Below, piece after piece: positions 8,830 through 16,999 of a stretch of DNA of 64,000 nt. Numbering within the stretch: position 1 is the stretch's first letter; each line of letters opens with the position of its first letter. A program made the position numbers and the translations under genes. This stretch comes from Isachenkonia alkalipeptolytica (lineage in GTDB: Bacteria; Bacillota; Clostridia; Peptostreptococcales; T1SED10-28), in contig NZ_SUMG01000006.1 of assembly GCF_009910325.1 (NCBI RefSeq), positions 62,001-126,000 of the forward strand, given 5' to 3'. Below the pieces are notes generated by a model. It saw only the letters and a list, made by a program, of their open reading frames with translations. It had not been told where the DNA came from and did no database searches.

Positions 8830-9857
8830 GCGAAAGCCCTTTAATACAAATAGAAGATTTGAAGAAATATTATTTGGTGAAAAAAGGAATTAAAGATTAT
8901 TTCAAAAAAGAAAAGGTATATGTTAAAGCGATTGATGGTATAAATTTAACCATTGAGAAAGGAGAAATCTTAGGCTTAGCCGGTGAAAGCGGTTCCGGAA
9001 AAACCACAACGGGAGAAATTTTAGTCCGGCTTCAAGACCCTACCAATGGTTCGATTACCATCGGGGGACATCCCTTGAGCGGAACCGACAGAGAATCTCA
9101 GAAAGCATTCCGTAAGGAAGTACAAATGATTTTTCAAGATCCTTATGAAACTCTAAATCCTCGATTCAATGTTTTCGATACCATAGCGGAACCTCTTAGA
9201 ATTCACGGGTTGAAGGATAAGAAAACCCTCTATGAAAAAGTCATCGAAGTATTGGAAATTGCAGAGCTTAAGCCAGCGGAGCATTATGTTCATCGATACC
9301 CCCACGAGCTCTCGGGTGGTCAACGGCAACGGGTGGCCATTGCCAGAGGAATTGTTGTTAACCCCTTGGTATTAGTGGCGGATGAACCGGTATCCATGCT
9401 TGATGTATCCATCCGGGCAGACATTTTAAATCTACTGAAGGATCTTCGTAAGAAAATGGGACTGACCATGCTTTATATATCCCATGATTTATCAACGATC
9501 AAATATCTTTGTGATCGAATGGCCATTATGTACCTTGGCAAAATTATGGAAATCGGTCCCGTGGATGAAATCGTAAAAAATCCCCAGCATCCCTACACCC
9601 AGGTGCTTTTATCCGCAGTTCCCGTGGCGGATCCTAACTATATTAAAGAGCGAATCCTCATTGACGACGAGGCTCCGGATCAAATTAATCTTCCGGTAGG
9701 CTGTCGATTCAGCCCGAGATGTCCCTATGTAAAAGATGAATGCAAAACCTGTGATCACAGTTTTCAAGAAGTTTCGAAGGGACATCACCATGCTTGCATC
9801 TTTAAAAAAGAAGATCTTGTTAAAAATGAAAATCATCAAATAAAAGCACTAAAATAA
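8826..9857 (+). CDS. dppF: Peptide ABC transporter ATPase DppF
   Basis: A 343-residue second ATPase of the importer: Walker A GESGSGKTT, signature LSGGQRQR, Walker B LVADEPVSMLD, ISHD His switch, and the C-terminal cysteine-rich segment GCRFSPRCPYVKDEC. Its start overlaps the dppD stop (ATGA), indicating translational coupling. It is the last gene of the operon. A repeat and a bidirectional terminator follow. Confidence 0.93.
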   Translation: MSESPLIQIEDLKKYYLVKKGIKDYFKKEKVYVKAIDGINLTIEKGEILGLAGESGSGKTTTGEILVRLQDPTNGSITIGGHPLSGTDRESQKAFRKEVQMIFQDPYETLNPRFNVFDTIAEPLRIHGLKDKKTLYEKVIEVLEIAELKPAEHYVHRYPHELSGGQRQRVAIARGIVVNPLVLVADEPVSMLDVSIRADILNLLKDLRKKMGLTMLYISHDLSTIKYLCDRMAIMYLGKIMEIGPVDEIVKNPQHPYTQVLLSAVPVADPNYIKERILIDDEAPDQINLPVGCRFSPRCPYVKDECKTCDHSFQEVSKGHHHACIFKKEDLVKNENHQIKALK

Positions 9858-9863
9858 CAATAG

Positions 9864-10049
9864 AGGACAGGGGGACGTACCTTTTGTCCTCCCGGCCAAA
9901 ACCTATATTTTTCAGAATTGGGAGCTCAGGCGGGGACGCTACCAGGTCCTCACGCGGGGACGCTTTTAATTTTAGGTTTTCAAGTAATCCCTCCATTTCT
10001 TTGTTATGTACCTTATCAATAATTCCACTTATCTTTCTTCCACCAAAAA
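9864..10049. repeat. Dispersed hairpin repeat, family A copy 3, with long tail
   Basis: Hairpin AGGACA...TGTCCT at 9864-9890, then the tail seen at 3151-3213 (TATATTTTTCAGAATT, GCGGGGACGCT) with an internal partial duplication of CACGCGGGGACGCTT. The block shared with 3757-3789 follows at 10017-10049. It has the same orientation as the copy upstream of the operon. Confidence 0.75.
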
Positions 10050-10100
10050 AGAAAACCGCCTGAAGGATCGATTCCAATCGATACCCCAAGGCGGTTTTCT
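10050..10100. terminator. Bidirectional terminator
   Basis: Perfect 12-bp arms AGAAAACCGCCT and AGGCGGTTTTCT around an inner small dyad (ATCGAT...ATCGAT). T-rich sequence lies on both sides. Placed between dppF and the convergent glycosidase gene. Confidence 0.8.
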
Positions 10101-10160
10101 AATTTTTCAGCAGAAATTTTTGTTACTTATGCTTATTACTTTGCAAATATTCATCGGATA

Positions 10161-11468
10161 TTACTCATCAAAATCGAAGGTTGCCCCTTGAGAAAAGTTG
10201 CTTCTTGAATTCCAAATCAGATATTCCTTAACACCGTGATCATGCAGGGCACGAATTTGTTCCGACACTTCATGGTCACCGTATGTCCTATAATTTCCTG
10301 CTCCGAGATAAGAAGCGGTAAAATCCTGGATCCAGGGTCTGGTTCTAGGTGCGTCGTCTCCTAAGGTTGCCAGCACTTCATTTTCAACTACCATATAATT
10401 ATACACCAGATTATAGGGTTCCAAATCCGGCTTCTCAATGCCTAAATTCCATGGTCCCCAGTGACTGGGATAAATCATGGAGGAAATCACATCCACATTC
10501 TCGGAAATTCGCGTAAAACTCTGGCCTATATTGGGCTCTTCCCGAACCAAGGCGGCAAACCCGAAAATATCCACGGAAAGATCCACACCATAGGGCTTGA
10601 GTTCTTCCCGGGCGTAGGCAATGAAATCCGTTACCGCATCCACACGCTGCTGTACATTATCCGAGCCACTCTCTGCATACTCGCCCCGGGAATAGTTTAA
10701 ATGCTCATCCATGGTTGCAAATCCTTCCGGGAATCGTACATAGTCAAATTGAATATCCTTAAAGCCCAGTGCCGCTGCCTTTTTGGCAACTTCCACATTG
10801 TGTTCCCAGACTTCCCGCTCATAAGGATTGACAAAGCTTGCTCCCGCTCGATTGGACCATACTTCTCCGTTCTCATCGGTAAAGGATAGATCCGGACGTG
10901 CCCTGGCTAAACGACTATCCTTAAAGATCACAATCCGTGCAATGGGATAAATGTTATGTTCTTCCAAGTGCTTCATTAACTCTTCCGCATCAACATAGTC
11001 CCGAGTGAACTCCTGGACATATTCATGATCGGAATCCAAATCCATCACGATGGTTCCGTCATCATCTTTGACGTCGATCACCATGGAATTCAGTGCTGTA
11101 GTATTGAGTAAGTCTGTTAATTCATGTAATCTTTCGCTGGCCGCGGTTCCTCCCGTAAGAAAAATGCCTTTGACCCCATCTTCCGGATAATCAATATTCA
11201 CCAAACTCTCATACATAAACTGTCGCGGAAATTCCTCCGGAATAGATAAGATCGGCTCTTTTGAAAGCGCTAAGTAGGTTGTTTCCCGCTCATCAACCTC
11301 AACCGTCTCTTCTACCGCTTCTTCTGCCGGCTCCTCTACTGACTCTTCTACCGACTCTTCCTCGGCGCTTTCCTCAGCGGAGTCCCCCTCAGCGAACACA
11401 CTTGTGGAAAGAAGTGTTACCGCTGTCAAACCAACTAGCCCCATTATCAAATATTTTTTTAGATTCAT
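10161..11468 (-). CDS. Secreted putative glycoside hydrolase (DUF4015 type)
   Basis: A 435-residue exported protein: signal peptide (YLIMGLVGLTAVTLLSTSVFA), an acidic low-complexity linker of repeated EESVEE units (~28-55), then a TIM-barrel-like domain matching the DUF4015 family (COG1306). Family segments seen are VKGIFLTGGTAAS, NSMVIDVKDDDG, YPIARIVIFKD, the catalytic-type strand DIQFDYVRFPEGF, and SSMIYPSHWGPWNLG. It probably acts on a cell-surface glycan; the substrate is unknown. The acidic linker may span the wall or reflect saline habitat. Confidence 0.82.
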   Translation of the reverse strand: MNLKKYLIMGLVGLTAVTLLSTSVFAEGDSAEESAEEESVEESVEEPAEEAVEETVEVDERETTYLALSKEPILSIPEEFPRQFMYESLVNIDYPEDGVKGIFLTGGTAASERLHELTDLLNTTALNSMVIDVKDDDGTIVMDLDSDHEYVQEFTRDYVDAEELMKHLEEHNIYPIARIVIFKDSRLARARPDLSFTDENGEVWSNRAGASFVNPYEREVWEHNVEVAKKAAALGFKDIQFDYVRFPEGFATMDEHLNYSRGEYAESGSDNVQQRVDAVTDFIAYAREELKPYGVDLSVDIFGFAALVREEPNIGQSFTRISENVDVISSMIYPSHWGPWNLGIEKPDLEPYNLVYNYMVVENEVLATLGDDAPRTRPWIQDFTASYLGAGNYRTYGDHEVSEQIRALHDHGVKEYLIWNSRSNFSQGATFDFDE

Positions 11469-11581
11469 TCGTCTATTCCCTCACTTTCTTCCTGATTCGC
11501 TAATTCCCCAAAAGAATAAATGCCCCTCGTCACCCTCTTAAGCATCATTCTTTTCAAACCACTCTTTTTCATTTTTATCTT

Positions 11582-12256
11582 TTATTCCTCTTCTTCTTGT
11601 ATTTCTTGAATGGTTTGCTGCAATTCTTCAATACCTTGGGATAGAACACTTAATTCTTCATCCAGTCCATAAAAATGTTCTCTCATTATTTCGTGCTGCG
11701 CATTCAAGGAATGGATCCCTTCCGTAAAGATATCGTATGTGGCATCTTCAGCCGCTAATCCTTCAAAATAAGTCTCTTTTTCCTCTAAATTTTGTACATA
11801 TTCCCCACGAAATATGCCCAGTGTTTCAAAAAACTGAACAAGATCTGCTGCTAAACTATCCAATGCATTTTCATCTAATAGACTTCCATTATAGCCTCTT
11901 AAGGTCTCTGCATGCCTAGCGTACTCTTCTTCTAATTCTACTAATCGTTCCATACGCTCTTTTCTATCGGAAAGATTCCGAAATACAGGAGAAGTACCGT
12001 CTCCAAAGGTTGATAAATCATCATCGGTTTCCAGGGTCTCTTCAAAGTCTGTTTGCAGCTCTGCTTCCTCTTGTAAAAGAAGGTTCAATTCCTCCACGGT
12101 TTGCCCATGGGTTTCTTCCAACTCATTTGCCGTTTCCGCAATTGTTTCGATTCCATCACTTTCACAGCCTAGTAGTAAAGCCGCACTGCTTAATGATAAA
12201 AGCAAAAGCAACATACCTGTCCTAAAGACCCCTCGTGTTTTTTTATTGTCTCCCAT
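11582..12256 (-). CDS. YkyA-like cell-wall lipoprotein
   Basis: A 224-residue lipoprotein: signal peptide with lipobox ALLLGC, followed by an all-helical, strongly acidic region with heptad character and an EEEE end. Length and pattern (a helical body starting after the Cys, with the segment LSDRKERMERLVELEEEY) fit the YkyA putative cell-wall binding lipoprotein family. GAGAGGAG precedes the ATG. The role is unknown; in Bacillus it lies outside the membrane. It is transcribed in the same direction as, and 113 bases before, the glycosidase. Confidence 0.65.
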   Translation of the reverse strand: MGDNKKTRGVFRTGMLLLLLSLSSAALLLGCESDGIETIAETANELEETHGQTVEELNLLLQEEAELQTDFEETLETDDDLSTFGDGTSPVFRNLSDRKERMERLVELEEEYARHAETLRGYNGSLLDENALDSLAADLVQFFETLGIFRGEYVQNLEEKETYFEGLAAEDATYDIFTEGIHSLNAQHEIMREHFYGLDEELSVLSQGIEELQQTIQEIQEEEE

Positions 12257-12356
12257 ACCAATCTCCTCTCTTAATATACCCCTCTACTTAACAATCATAA
12301 TTACACCTCGTTATTATACCATTATATTGAAGTAAATCCAATAAAAAGTGAGAGAA

Positions 12357-12381
12357 GGACAGGGGGACGGAGTAATTGTCC
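12357..12381. repeat. Dispersed hairpin repeat, family A copy 4
   Basis: GGACA and TGTCC arms enclose GGGGGACGGAGTAAT. A family B hairpin starts 69 bases later, the same spacing class as the pair at 14427/14517. Confidence 0.75.
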
Positions 12382-12449
12382 GCTTTCTCCAAAACCTGTA
12401 TTTACAAAGAGTTTATCTCAAAAAAACTTTGCAATTTTTCGCAAAATAC

Positions 12450-12500
12450 AAGCCTCTTTTAAGATCAACCGGTACTTGCGGTTATCCAAAATGAGGCTTT
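12450..12500. terminator. Family B two-stem hairpin, terminator of the GNAT gene
   Basis: Outer arms AAGCCTC and GAGGCTT enclose an inner AACCG...CGGTT stem. It sits 7 bases beyond the stop of the minus-strand GNAT gene. Nearly the same sequence follows two other minus-strand genes (14517-14566, 15664-15714). Confidence 0.7.
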
Positions 12501-12506
12501 CATTAC

Positions 12507-12833
12507 TTAAAATTCTTTTTTGAATACGATTTCCAGTCCTTCCTCCTCCAATAATAAGCAGCCTGCATCTTTATATCCAAGCTTTCGGTAGAAATGCTGT
12601 GCAAACTCGTTGGACATTGTTGAAGTCAAAACCAGCTTATGTCCTTTTTCTCTCATTTCTTTTTCCCAAAACTCTACTAAAAGTCTCCCTAAACCTTTTT
12701 TCCTGTATCGCTCTTCGATCCTTAACATATTCATAAATGGTATGTTGTCCCAAAACAAACTATATCGCAACCATCCGATGATCTTTTCCGATTCTTTTAT
12801 TATAATTATCTCTTTATCTTCTATTTTTTTCAA
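12507..12833 (-). CDS. GNAT acetyltransferase, N-terminus probably lost
   Basis: A 108-residue GCN5-type acetyltransferase. The acetyl-CoA loop is YRKKGLGRLLVEF and the C-terminal FYRKLGYKDAG strand is present. Family members start about 30-35 residues earlier with the first strand and helix; here the frame begins with TTG at 12833 and no good ribosome site. A family A repeat lies 52 bases upstream (12885-12911). The gene therefore looks truncated at its 5' end and may be inactive. Confidence 0.6.
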   Translation of the reverse strand: MKKIEDKEIIIIKESEKIIGWLRYSLFWDNIPFMNMLRIEERYRKKGLGRLLVEFWEKEMREKGHKLVLTSTMSNEFAQHFYRKLGYKDAGCLLLEEEGLEIVFKKEF

Positions 12834-12884
12834 AGTATTTTTCCTAAAAACTCTTCGCCATTTTTTGCATAGTAAAACCAGCGG

Positions 12885-12911
12885 AGGACAGCGGGACGTA
12901 CCTTTTGTCCT
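12885..12911. repeat. Dispersed hairpin repeat, family A copy 5
   Basis: AGGACA...TGTCCT hairpin with the variant GCGGGACGTACCTTT, followed by CTTTTTCCAAAAGCT. This tail is shared exactly with the copy at 14427. Confidence 0.8.
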
Positions 12912-13022
12912 CTTTTTCCAAAAGCTGTATTAAAGAAGCTTTCATTTTTATGATCCCATGATGGATATCAAAATCCATTATGACTGCGTCTAAACTACGT
13001 TGTTCTTAGAGACATCCGACGG

Positions 13023-13118
13023 TTCCTTTGAAAAAATGTGATATTAACCAATTATTCCTTTGAAAAAGTGTGTAATTATACATTTATTCCTTTGAAAAAA
13101 TGTATAATAAGAGTTATA
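13023..13118 (+). repeat. Three 32-bp direct repeats upstream of the ATPase gene
   Basis: The core TTCCTTTGAAAAA(A/G)TGT starts at 13023, 13055 and 13087, exactly 32 bp apart, with diverged AT-rich remainders. The third copy supplies a -35 element. A three-turn spacing suggests protein sites on one face of the helix. Confidence 0.75.
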
Positions 13119-13120
13119 AT
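13092..13120 (+). promoter_or_regulatory. Strong sigma-A promoter for the ATPase gene
   Basis: TTGAAA (13092-13097) lies inside the third direct repeat and TATAAT (13115-13120) follows after 17 bases. The start point would fall near 13127, leaving an extremely short leader before the ATG. Another TATAAT at 13103-13108 would give a slightly longer leader. Confidence 0.6.
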
Positions 13121-13138
13121 TGATTTGAGGTGATGATG

Positions 13139-14470
13139 ATGATCCGAGATGCAACGGATAAATTAATTGAATGGAAAGGCAAAGCAAAACGAAAACCATT
13201 GATCATTCATGGAGCACGACAAGTTGGAAAAACCTGGTTAATGAAACATTTCGGTGAAAAGCATTATAAAAAGGTCGCATACATCAATTTCGAGTACAAT
13301 CAAAGAGCATCAGGGCTGTTTCAGGCAAACTTAGATATTGATTCAATTATTATGGGGCTGAAAATAGAAACCGGCGTAGATATTGATCCCGATAATACTT
13401 TAATTATCTTTGACGAGATACAAGAGTGTCCCAGGGCCCTTACCTCATTGAAGTACTTTAATGAACAAGCTCCCGGTTATCACATCCTAGCTGCCGGCTC
13501 GCTTCTTGGCGTGTTTTACCATCAAGGGACATCCTTCCCGGTAGGGAAGGTTGAGTTTATGAATTTATATCCGATGAACTATTTAGAGTTTTTAAATGCG
13601 GTAGGAGAAACCGGACTGAGAGAGTTGATCATGAATAAAAATATAGAAATGATCACGGCGTTTAAGGACCGGTATATTTCTTTGCTAAGAGTGTACTGTT
13701 TTGTTGGGGGAATGCCTGAAGCCGTTGCTGAATATGCTGAACGTAAAGATCTGAAGGAAATCCGAACAATACAAAAGAATATCTTATCCGCATATGAACA
13801 GGATTTTTCTAAGCATGCTCCGGGTATAATTGTATCCAGAATTCGGATGTTGTGGAACTCCATTCCCGGACAGTTATCAAAGGAAAATCGCAAATTTATA
13901 TATGGACAGATAAAGTCCGGTGCAAGAGCAAAGGATTATGAAATGGCACTGACATGGTTGGAAGATAGCGGCTTAATATTAAAAGTCAACAGAATTAAGA
14001 AGCCCCACCACCCACTTTCCTCCTATGCTGATTCCGGAGCATTTAAAATCTTTTTACTGGACGTAGGGCTGCTCGGCGCTCTCTGCGAAATAGATCCCAG
14101 GATCATTCTTGAAGGGAATCGTCTTTTTACGGAGTTTAAGGGGGCTCTCACCGAGCAATATGTGCTTCAGCAACTTAAATCATTTTTTGATCTATCAGTA
14201 TATTACTGGACGGCTGACAAAGGGACTGCAGAAGTTGATTTTATACTTTCCACGGGTGATCAAATACTGCCGATTGAAGTGAAAGCGGAAGAAAACGTGA
14301 AAGCCAAAAGTCTAAAATCATACTACGAAAAATATAAACCCCATCGATCGGTGAGAATGTCGATGTCTGATTATCGTGAAGATGATTGGCTGACAAATAT
14401 TCCATTGTATTTTGTACCGAAGCTGGAGGACAGCGGGACGTACCTTTTGTCCTCTTTTTCCAAAAGCTAA
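13139..14470 (+). CDS. DUF4143 AAA-type ATPase
   Basis: A 443-residue protein of the AAA_14/DUF4143 family: Walker A GARQVGKTW, Walker B LIIFDEIQECP, sensor region ILAAGSLLG, then the C-terminal DUF4143 part with the nuclease-like strand TAEVDFILS...ILPIEVKAE. Cellular roles are poorly known. Four in-frame starts are stacked (GTG 13130, ATG 13133, 13136, 13139); GAGGTG best serves 13139. The last 14 residues (EDSGTYLLSSFSKS) and the stop codon come from a dispersed repeat (14427-14453), so the native C-terminus has been replaced. Confidence 0.85.
   Translation: MIRDATDKLIEWKGKAKRKPLIIHGARQVGKTWLMKHFGEKHYKKVAYINFEYNQRASGLFQANLDIDSIIMGLKIETGVDIDPDNTLIIFDEIQECPRALTSLKYFNEQAPGYHILAAGSLLGVFYHQGTSFPVGKVEFMNLYPMNYLEFLNAVGETGLRELIMNKNIEMITAFKDRYISLLRVYCFVGGMPEAVAEYAERKDLKEIRTIQKNILSAYEQDFSKHAPGIIVSRIRMLWNSIPGQLSKENRKFIYGQIKSGARAKDYEMALTWLEDSGLILKVNRIKKPHHPLSSYADSGAFKIFLLDVGLLGALCEIDPRIILEGNRLFTEFKGALTEQYVLQQLKSFFDLSVYYWTADKGTAEVDFILSTGDQILPIEVKAEENVKAKSLKSYYEKYKPHRSVRMSMSDYREDDWLTNIPLYFVPKLEDSGTYLLSSFSKS
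14427..14453. repeat. Dispersed hairpin repeat, family A copy 6, inside the ATPase gene end
   Basis: The same AGGACA...TGTCCT hairpin and CTTTTTCCAAAAGCT tail as at 12885. It overlaps the last codons of the ATPase gene, and the TAA stop is in its tail. Confidence 0.85.
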
Positions 14471-14516
14471 ATTTTCAGGATTAATTATACAGCCCTCACA
14501 ATTTTTCACAAAACAA

Positions 14517-14566
14517 AAGCCTCTTTCAGATCAACCGGTACTTGCGGTTATCCAAAATGAGGCTTT
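14517..14566. terminator. Family B two-stem hairpin, terminator of the DUF6933 gene
   Basis: AAGCCTC/GAGGCTT outer arms with an inner AACCG...CGGTT stem, nearly identical to 12450-12500. Located 14 bases beyond the stop of the minus-strand gene, and it may also end the convergent ATPase transcript. Confidence 0.72.
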
Positions 14567-14579
14567 CATCACTTATCCC

Positions 14580-15485
14580 TTACACCAACCCCCTGGATTC
14601 CAACCATTCTTTCACTTCCCTCTCCTGGGCTTCTTCTTCATACTCATACCACTCCTGCTGAATATCAGGATACCGGGATAATAAGTCCTTAATCCTTCGA
14701 ATAGCTCCTTTTCCTAATTTCACTTCGTAGGCTTTTGCCAAAAATTCCTCATCTTCCAATCCTCTTAGAAAATTGCTGTAATGATAAATAAAATCGAAGG
14801 TTTCCGTTTCAATCATTTCATAATCCTCATCAAATTGTATATCTTCATATTCTTCAGTGCCCCTCTCTATCATGGAAATACTGCCGTCGTGGATATTCAG
14901 GAAAGGCACCGGTCCGAAATCATCTGCATTGAACATGAAAAGGGCAATTTCCCCCAGGTCGAAGGGTATTTTCTTTTTTTCGTAATGCTCTTCCAGTAAG
15001 GTTTTCATCGTATTTTTCGGTGTTACATAATCTCCGTCGTCATGCTTTACGATCATCTGATTTTGCTGGATACAGAGATCCCGTTGAAGAAGACCCTCCT
15101 GGTAAAATTCATCAAATATATACTCCGCCCCCAGGGCCGAATTATTCAATACACCCAGCTGCTTTCTCGTTCCCGAGGAAGTAAAGATTCCCTCCCCGGC
15201 CTCCTTTAGATACCCATCGATGATATCCTCCGCCACATCACAGTCCCTTAGCACTTCCCTTATGCCTTCCTTCACGTGGTCGTCAAAACGCTTAAACTCC
15301 TTCCCGGTCATCCCATACAGGATCACCGAGAGCTTCGACGCATCATTCATCAAATAAACCAGGTTTCTTCGCCCTACCTTCATCACTTTCCCGTTCCAGG
15401 AAAACAGCTCATTGTATATATCAGGTTTATCGGTTTTTTCCATTTTTAATGCTTTTAACAGATCCTTTGTACATTGATAGATCAT
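14580..15485 (-). CDS. DUF6933-type protein
   Basis: A 301-residue soluble protein. The first ~150 residues fit the DUF6933 pattern: IYQCTKDLLKALK, then NLVYLMNDASKLSVILYGM, and a helical region. The C-terminal half is acidic with a long charged end (QEWYEYEEEAQEREVKEWL) and has no recognised fold. Function unknown. It is a single gene with a family B terminator. Confidence 0.6.
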   Translation of the reverse strand: MIYQCTKDLLKALKMEKTDKPDIYNELFSWNGKVMKVGRRNLVYLMNDASKLSVILYGMTGKEFKRFDDHVKEGIREVLRDCDVAEDIIDGYLKEAGEGIFTSSGTRKQLGVLNNSALGAEYIFDEFYQEGLLQRDLCIQQNQMIVKHDDGDYVTPKNTMKTLLEEHYEKKKIPFDLGEIALFMFNADDFGPVPFLNIHDGSISMIERGTEEYEDIQFDEDYEMIETETFDFIYHYSNFLRGLEDEEFLAKAYEVKLGKGAIRRIKDLLSRYPDIQQEWYEYEEEAQEREVKEWLESRGLV

Positions 15486-15663
15486 GGATGCTTCTCCTCC
15501 TTTTTTTGTTATATGAATAGTCTATGATTCCTACTCAGACATTATTGAGTCTTCATTACTTTTTACGGTTCTTCTTACACAATACTATTCTATAAAAGCC
15601 TCTCGAAATCCTTTATTTTTTGTGCATTTCCACGAAAATCCCTTCGTAATTTTTCCCAGCATA

Positions 15664-15714
15664 AAGCCTCTTCTAAGATCAACCGCTAATTGCGTCTGTC
15701 GTAAAAGAGGCATT
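15664..15714. terminator. Family B two-stem hairpin, third copy
   Basis: A diverged copy: outer arms GCCTCTT and AAGAGGC and an inner AACCG...GCG remnant. It lies 7 bases beyond the stop of the gene at 15721. Its flank (ACACAATACTATTCTA at about 15578) recurs at about 16928. Confidence 0.65.
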
Positions 15715-15720
15715 TGTTAA

Positions 15721-16023
15721 TTAAAGTTCAAACATGAGCCCACCAACAGCATATGAAAGGATCCTGATTGGAAAACAGTTCTTTGGATTACAAATTTTCC
15801 TCAGCATGCCGGCAATTTTAACATGGTATTTTTCTTCTGAGATTTGTTTCAAAGCATTTAACTCCATATACTCTGCACTGCCTTCAATTTGCTCTACCCC
15901 GGATTCATATCGGTATTCATATTCATAATTGGATAATCGATATTTTCTAAGGGAAAGAAGGCTCTCAAAATCAGCTTCATTGAAATTTTCCATAAGTTTT
16001 GATATCAGACGGTTCTCCTTCAT
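15721..16023 (-). CDS. Small hypothetical protein
   Basis: A 100-residue protein without signal or membrane helix, tyrosine-rich in the middle (YRLSNYEYEYRY). Not recognised. The upstream gene stops inside this frame (ATGATTAA). Of the in-frame ATGs at 16044, 16029 and 16023, the last is best placed behind GGAG (8 bases). Probably coupled to the two membrane proteins upstream. Confidence 0.5.
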   Translation of the reverse strand: MKENRLISKLMENFNEADFESLLSLRKYRLSNYEYEYRYESGVEQIEGSAEYMELNALKQISEEKYHVKIAGMLRKICNPKNCFPIRILSYAVGGLMFEL

Positions 16024-16036
16024 TTTCATAACTCCA

Positions 16037-16300
16037 TTAATCATTTGATTTTAAAGCTCTTTTGAACATTTTCTTTACAGGAACATAAAAGGCTAATGCA
16101 GTAATTAATACTGCAACACTTAATAGATAGGGATATACTCCTCCTGAAATGTAGATATCTGTCAGTCCCTCTGCACCTCCTATTATACCCATACTGGAAG
16201 GTTCATTTAGACTGTTGCTAATCCCTACAATAATTATCCAAATTATAAAACAAGAAACAGCGTGTTTCAAAAGATTCCAATTGTAAAAGAATTGCTTCAT
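16037..16300 (-). CDS. Small membrane protein, two helices
   Basis: An 87-residue protein with hydrophobic segments at ~14-30 and ~56-72 and a basic C-terminus (KKMFKRALK). No family recognised. It lies 37 bases after the preceding membrane-protein gene, probably in one transcript with it and with the gene at 15721. Confidence 0.5.
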   Translation of the reverse strand: MKQFFYNWNLLKHAVSCFIIWIIIVGISNSLNEPSSMGIIGGAEGLTDIYISGGVYPYLLSVAVLITALAFYVPVKKMFKRALKSND

Positions 16301-16337
16301 AAAACAGACTCCTTTACTATTTATTTCCCCGTACCTT

Positions 16338-16754
16338 CTAAGGCTTATTTTGCAAACCTCGTATTACTAAAATTCCGGAAATGACGGCCAGTATATATTG
16401 TGCATGTGTCGATTGATTCAAAGGTCCGACAATCATATTTATACCAAAGCCCCCTTGTGGAAAGGGAAGCTGAATGCCCGTGCGGGGTAATAGGATTATG
16501 GGATGAAGTAAACTGATTGCAAGCAGTATAAGTCCGGGAATCAGCAGCAGATTTAAGTTAAATGAAGTCTTTCCGGTAACAAGGTTCGTAACCCTTCGCC
16601 ATTCCACTAAAACACCTAACAAAAAACAGTACAGCGTCGCTAGAATATGTAGCGGTATTATCCCATCCGTTGTCAATCCCTGTGTGGCTTCTCTAATATC
16701 CATCAATGTGGAGGTGTACAAATTTAATAAAAACACCCCGATTAAAATCACCAC
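16338..16754 (-). CDS. Membrane protein; start may lie at an ATC codon at 16784
   Basis: A 138-residue protein with about four membrane helices, not recognised. The first standard start is GTG at 16754, which has no ribosome site. A strong AAGGAGGAG (16790-16798) lies seven bases before an in-frame ATC at 16784, and between them the frame reads IKFKDFIKYF, a normal start for such a protein; an in-frame TAA precedes. So either translation starts at AUC or an ATG has mutated. Confidence 0.55.
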   Translation of the reverse strand: MVILIGVFLLNLYTSTLMDIREATQGLTTDGIIPLHILATLYCFLLGVLVEWRRVTNLVTGKTSFNLNLLLIPGLILLAISLLHPIILLPRTGIQLPFPQGGFGINMIVGPLNQSTHAQYILAVISGILVIRGLQNKP

Positions 16755-16999
16755 AAAATATTTTATGAAATCTTTAAACTTGATACGATCTCCTCCTTAT
16801 CTACGCTGTTTCCCCTTATTTCATCGTCTTTACGGAAGGTAACGGAATGGTTACTCTCTCATCATCGAAACTGACAGTTAGGATTACCCCACCACAATAA
16901 ACAGTAAGTTGGAATCATTTGCCCCACTTCACAATACTATTCTAGAAAAACCTCTTCAATTCCTTTTATTTATTAAAATTTACCCAAAAAACTTTTCCA

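Larger units (their letters stand above)
9858..10160. other. Intergenic region between convergent genes, repeats and terminator
   Basis: A stretch of 303 bases without a gene. It holds family A repeat copy 3 with its tail, the block shared with 3757-3789, and the bidirectional terminator 10050-10100. I see nothing else. Confidence 0.6.

Noticed and set aside
9820-10089. Minus-strand 89-codon frame with FFGGRKISGIIDKVHNK
   Set aside because: It runs through repeat sequence and a terminator, has no ribosome site, and is partly explained by the 33-base block also found at 3757.
13023-13118. CRISPR-like direct repeats
   Set aside because: Only three copies, 15-base remainders instead of spacers, and position inside a promoter.
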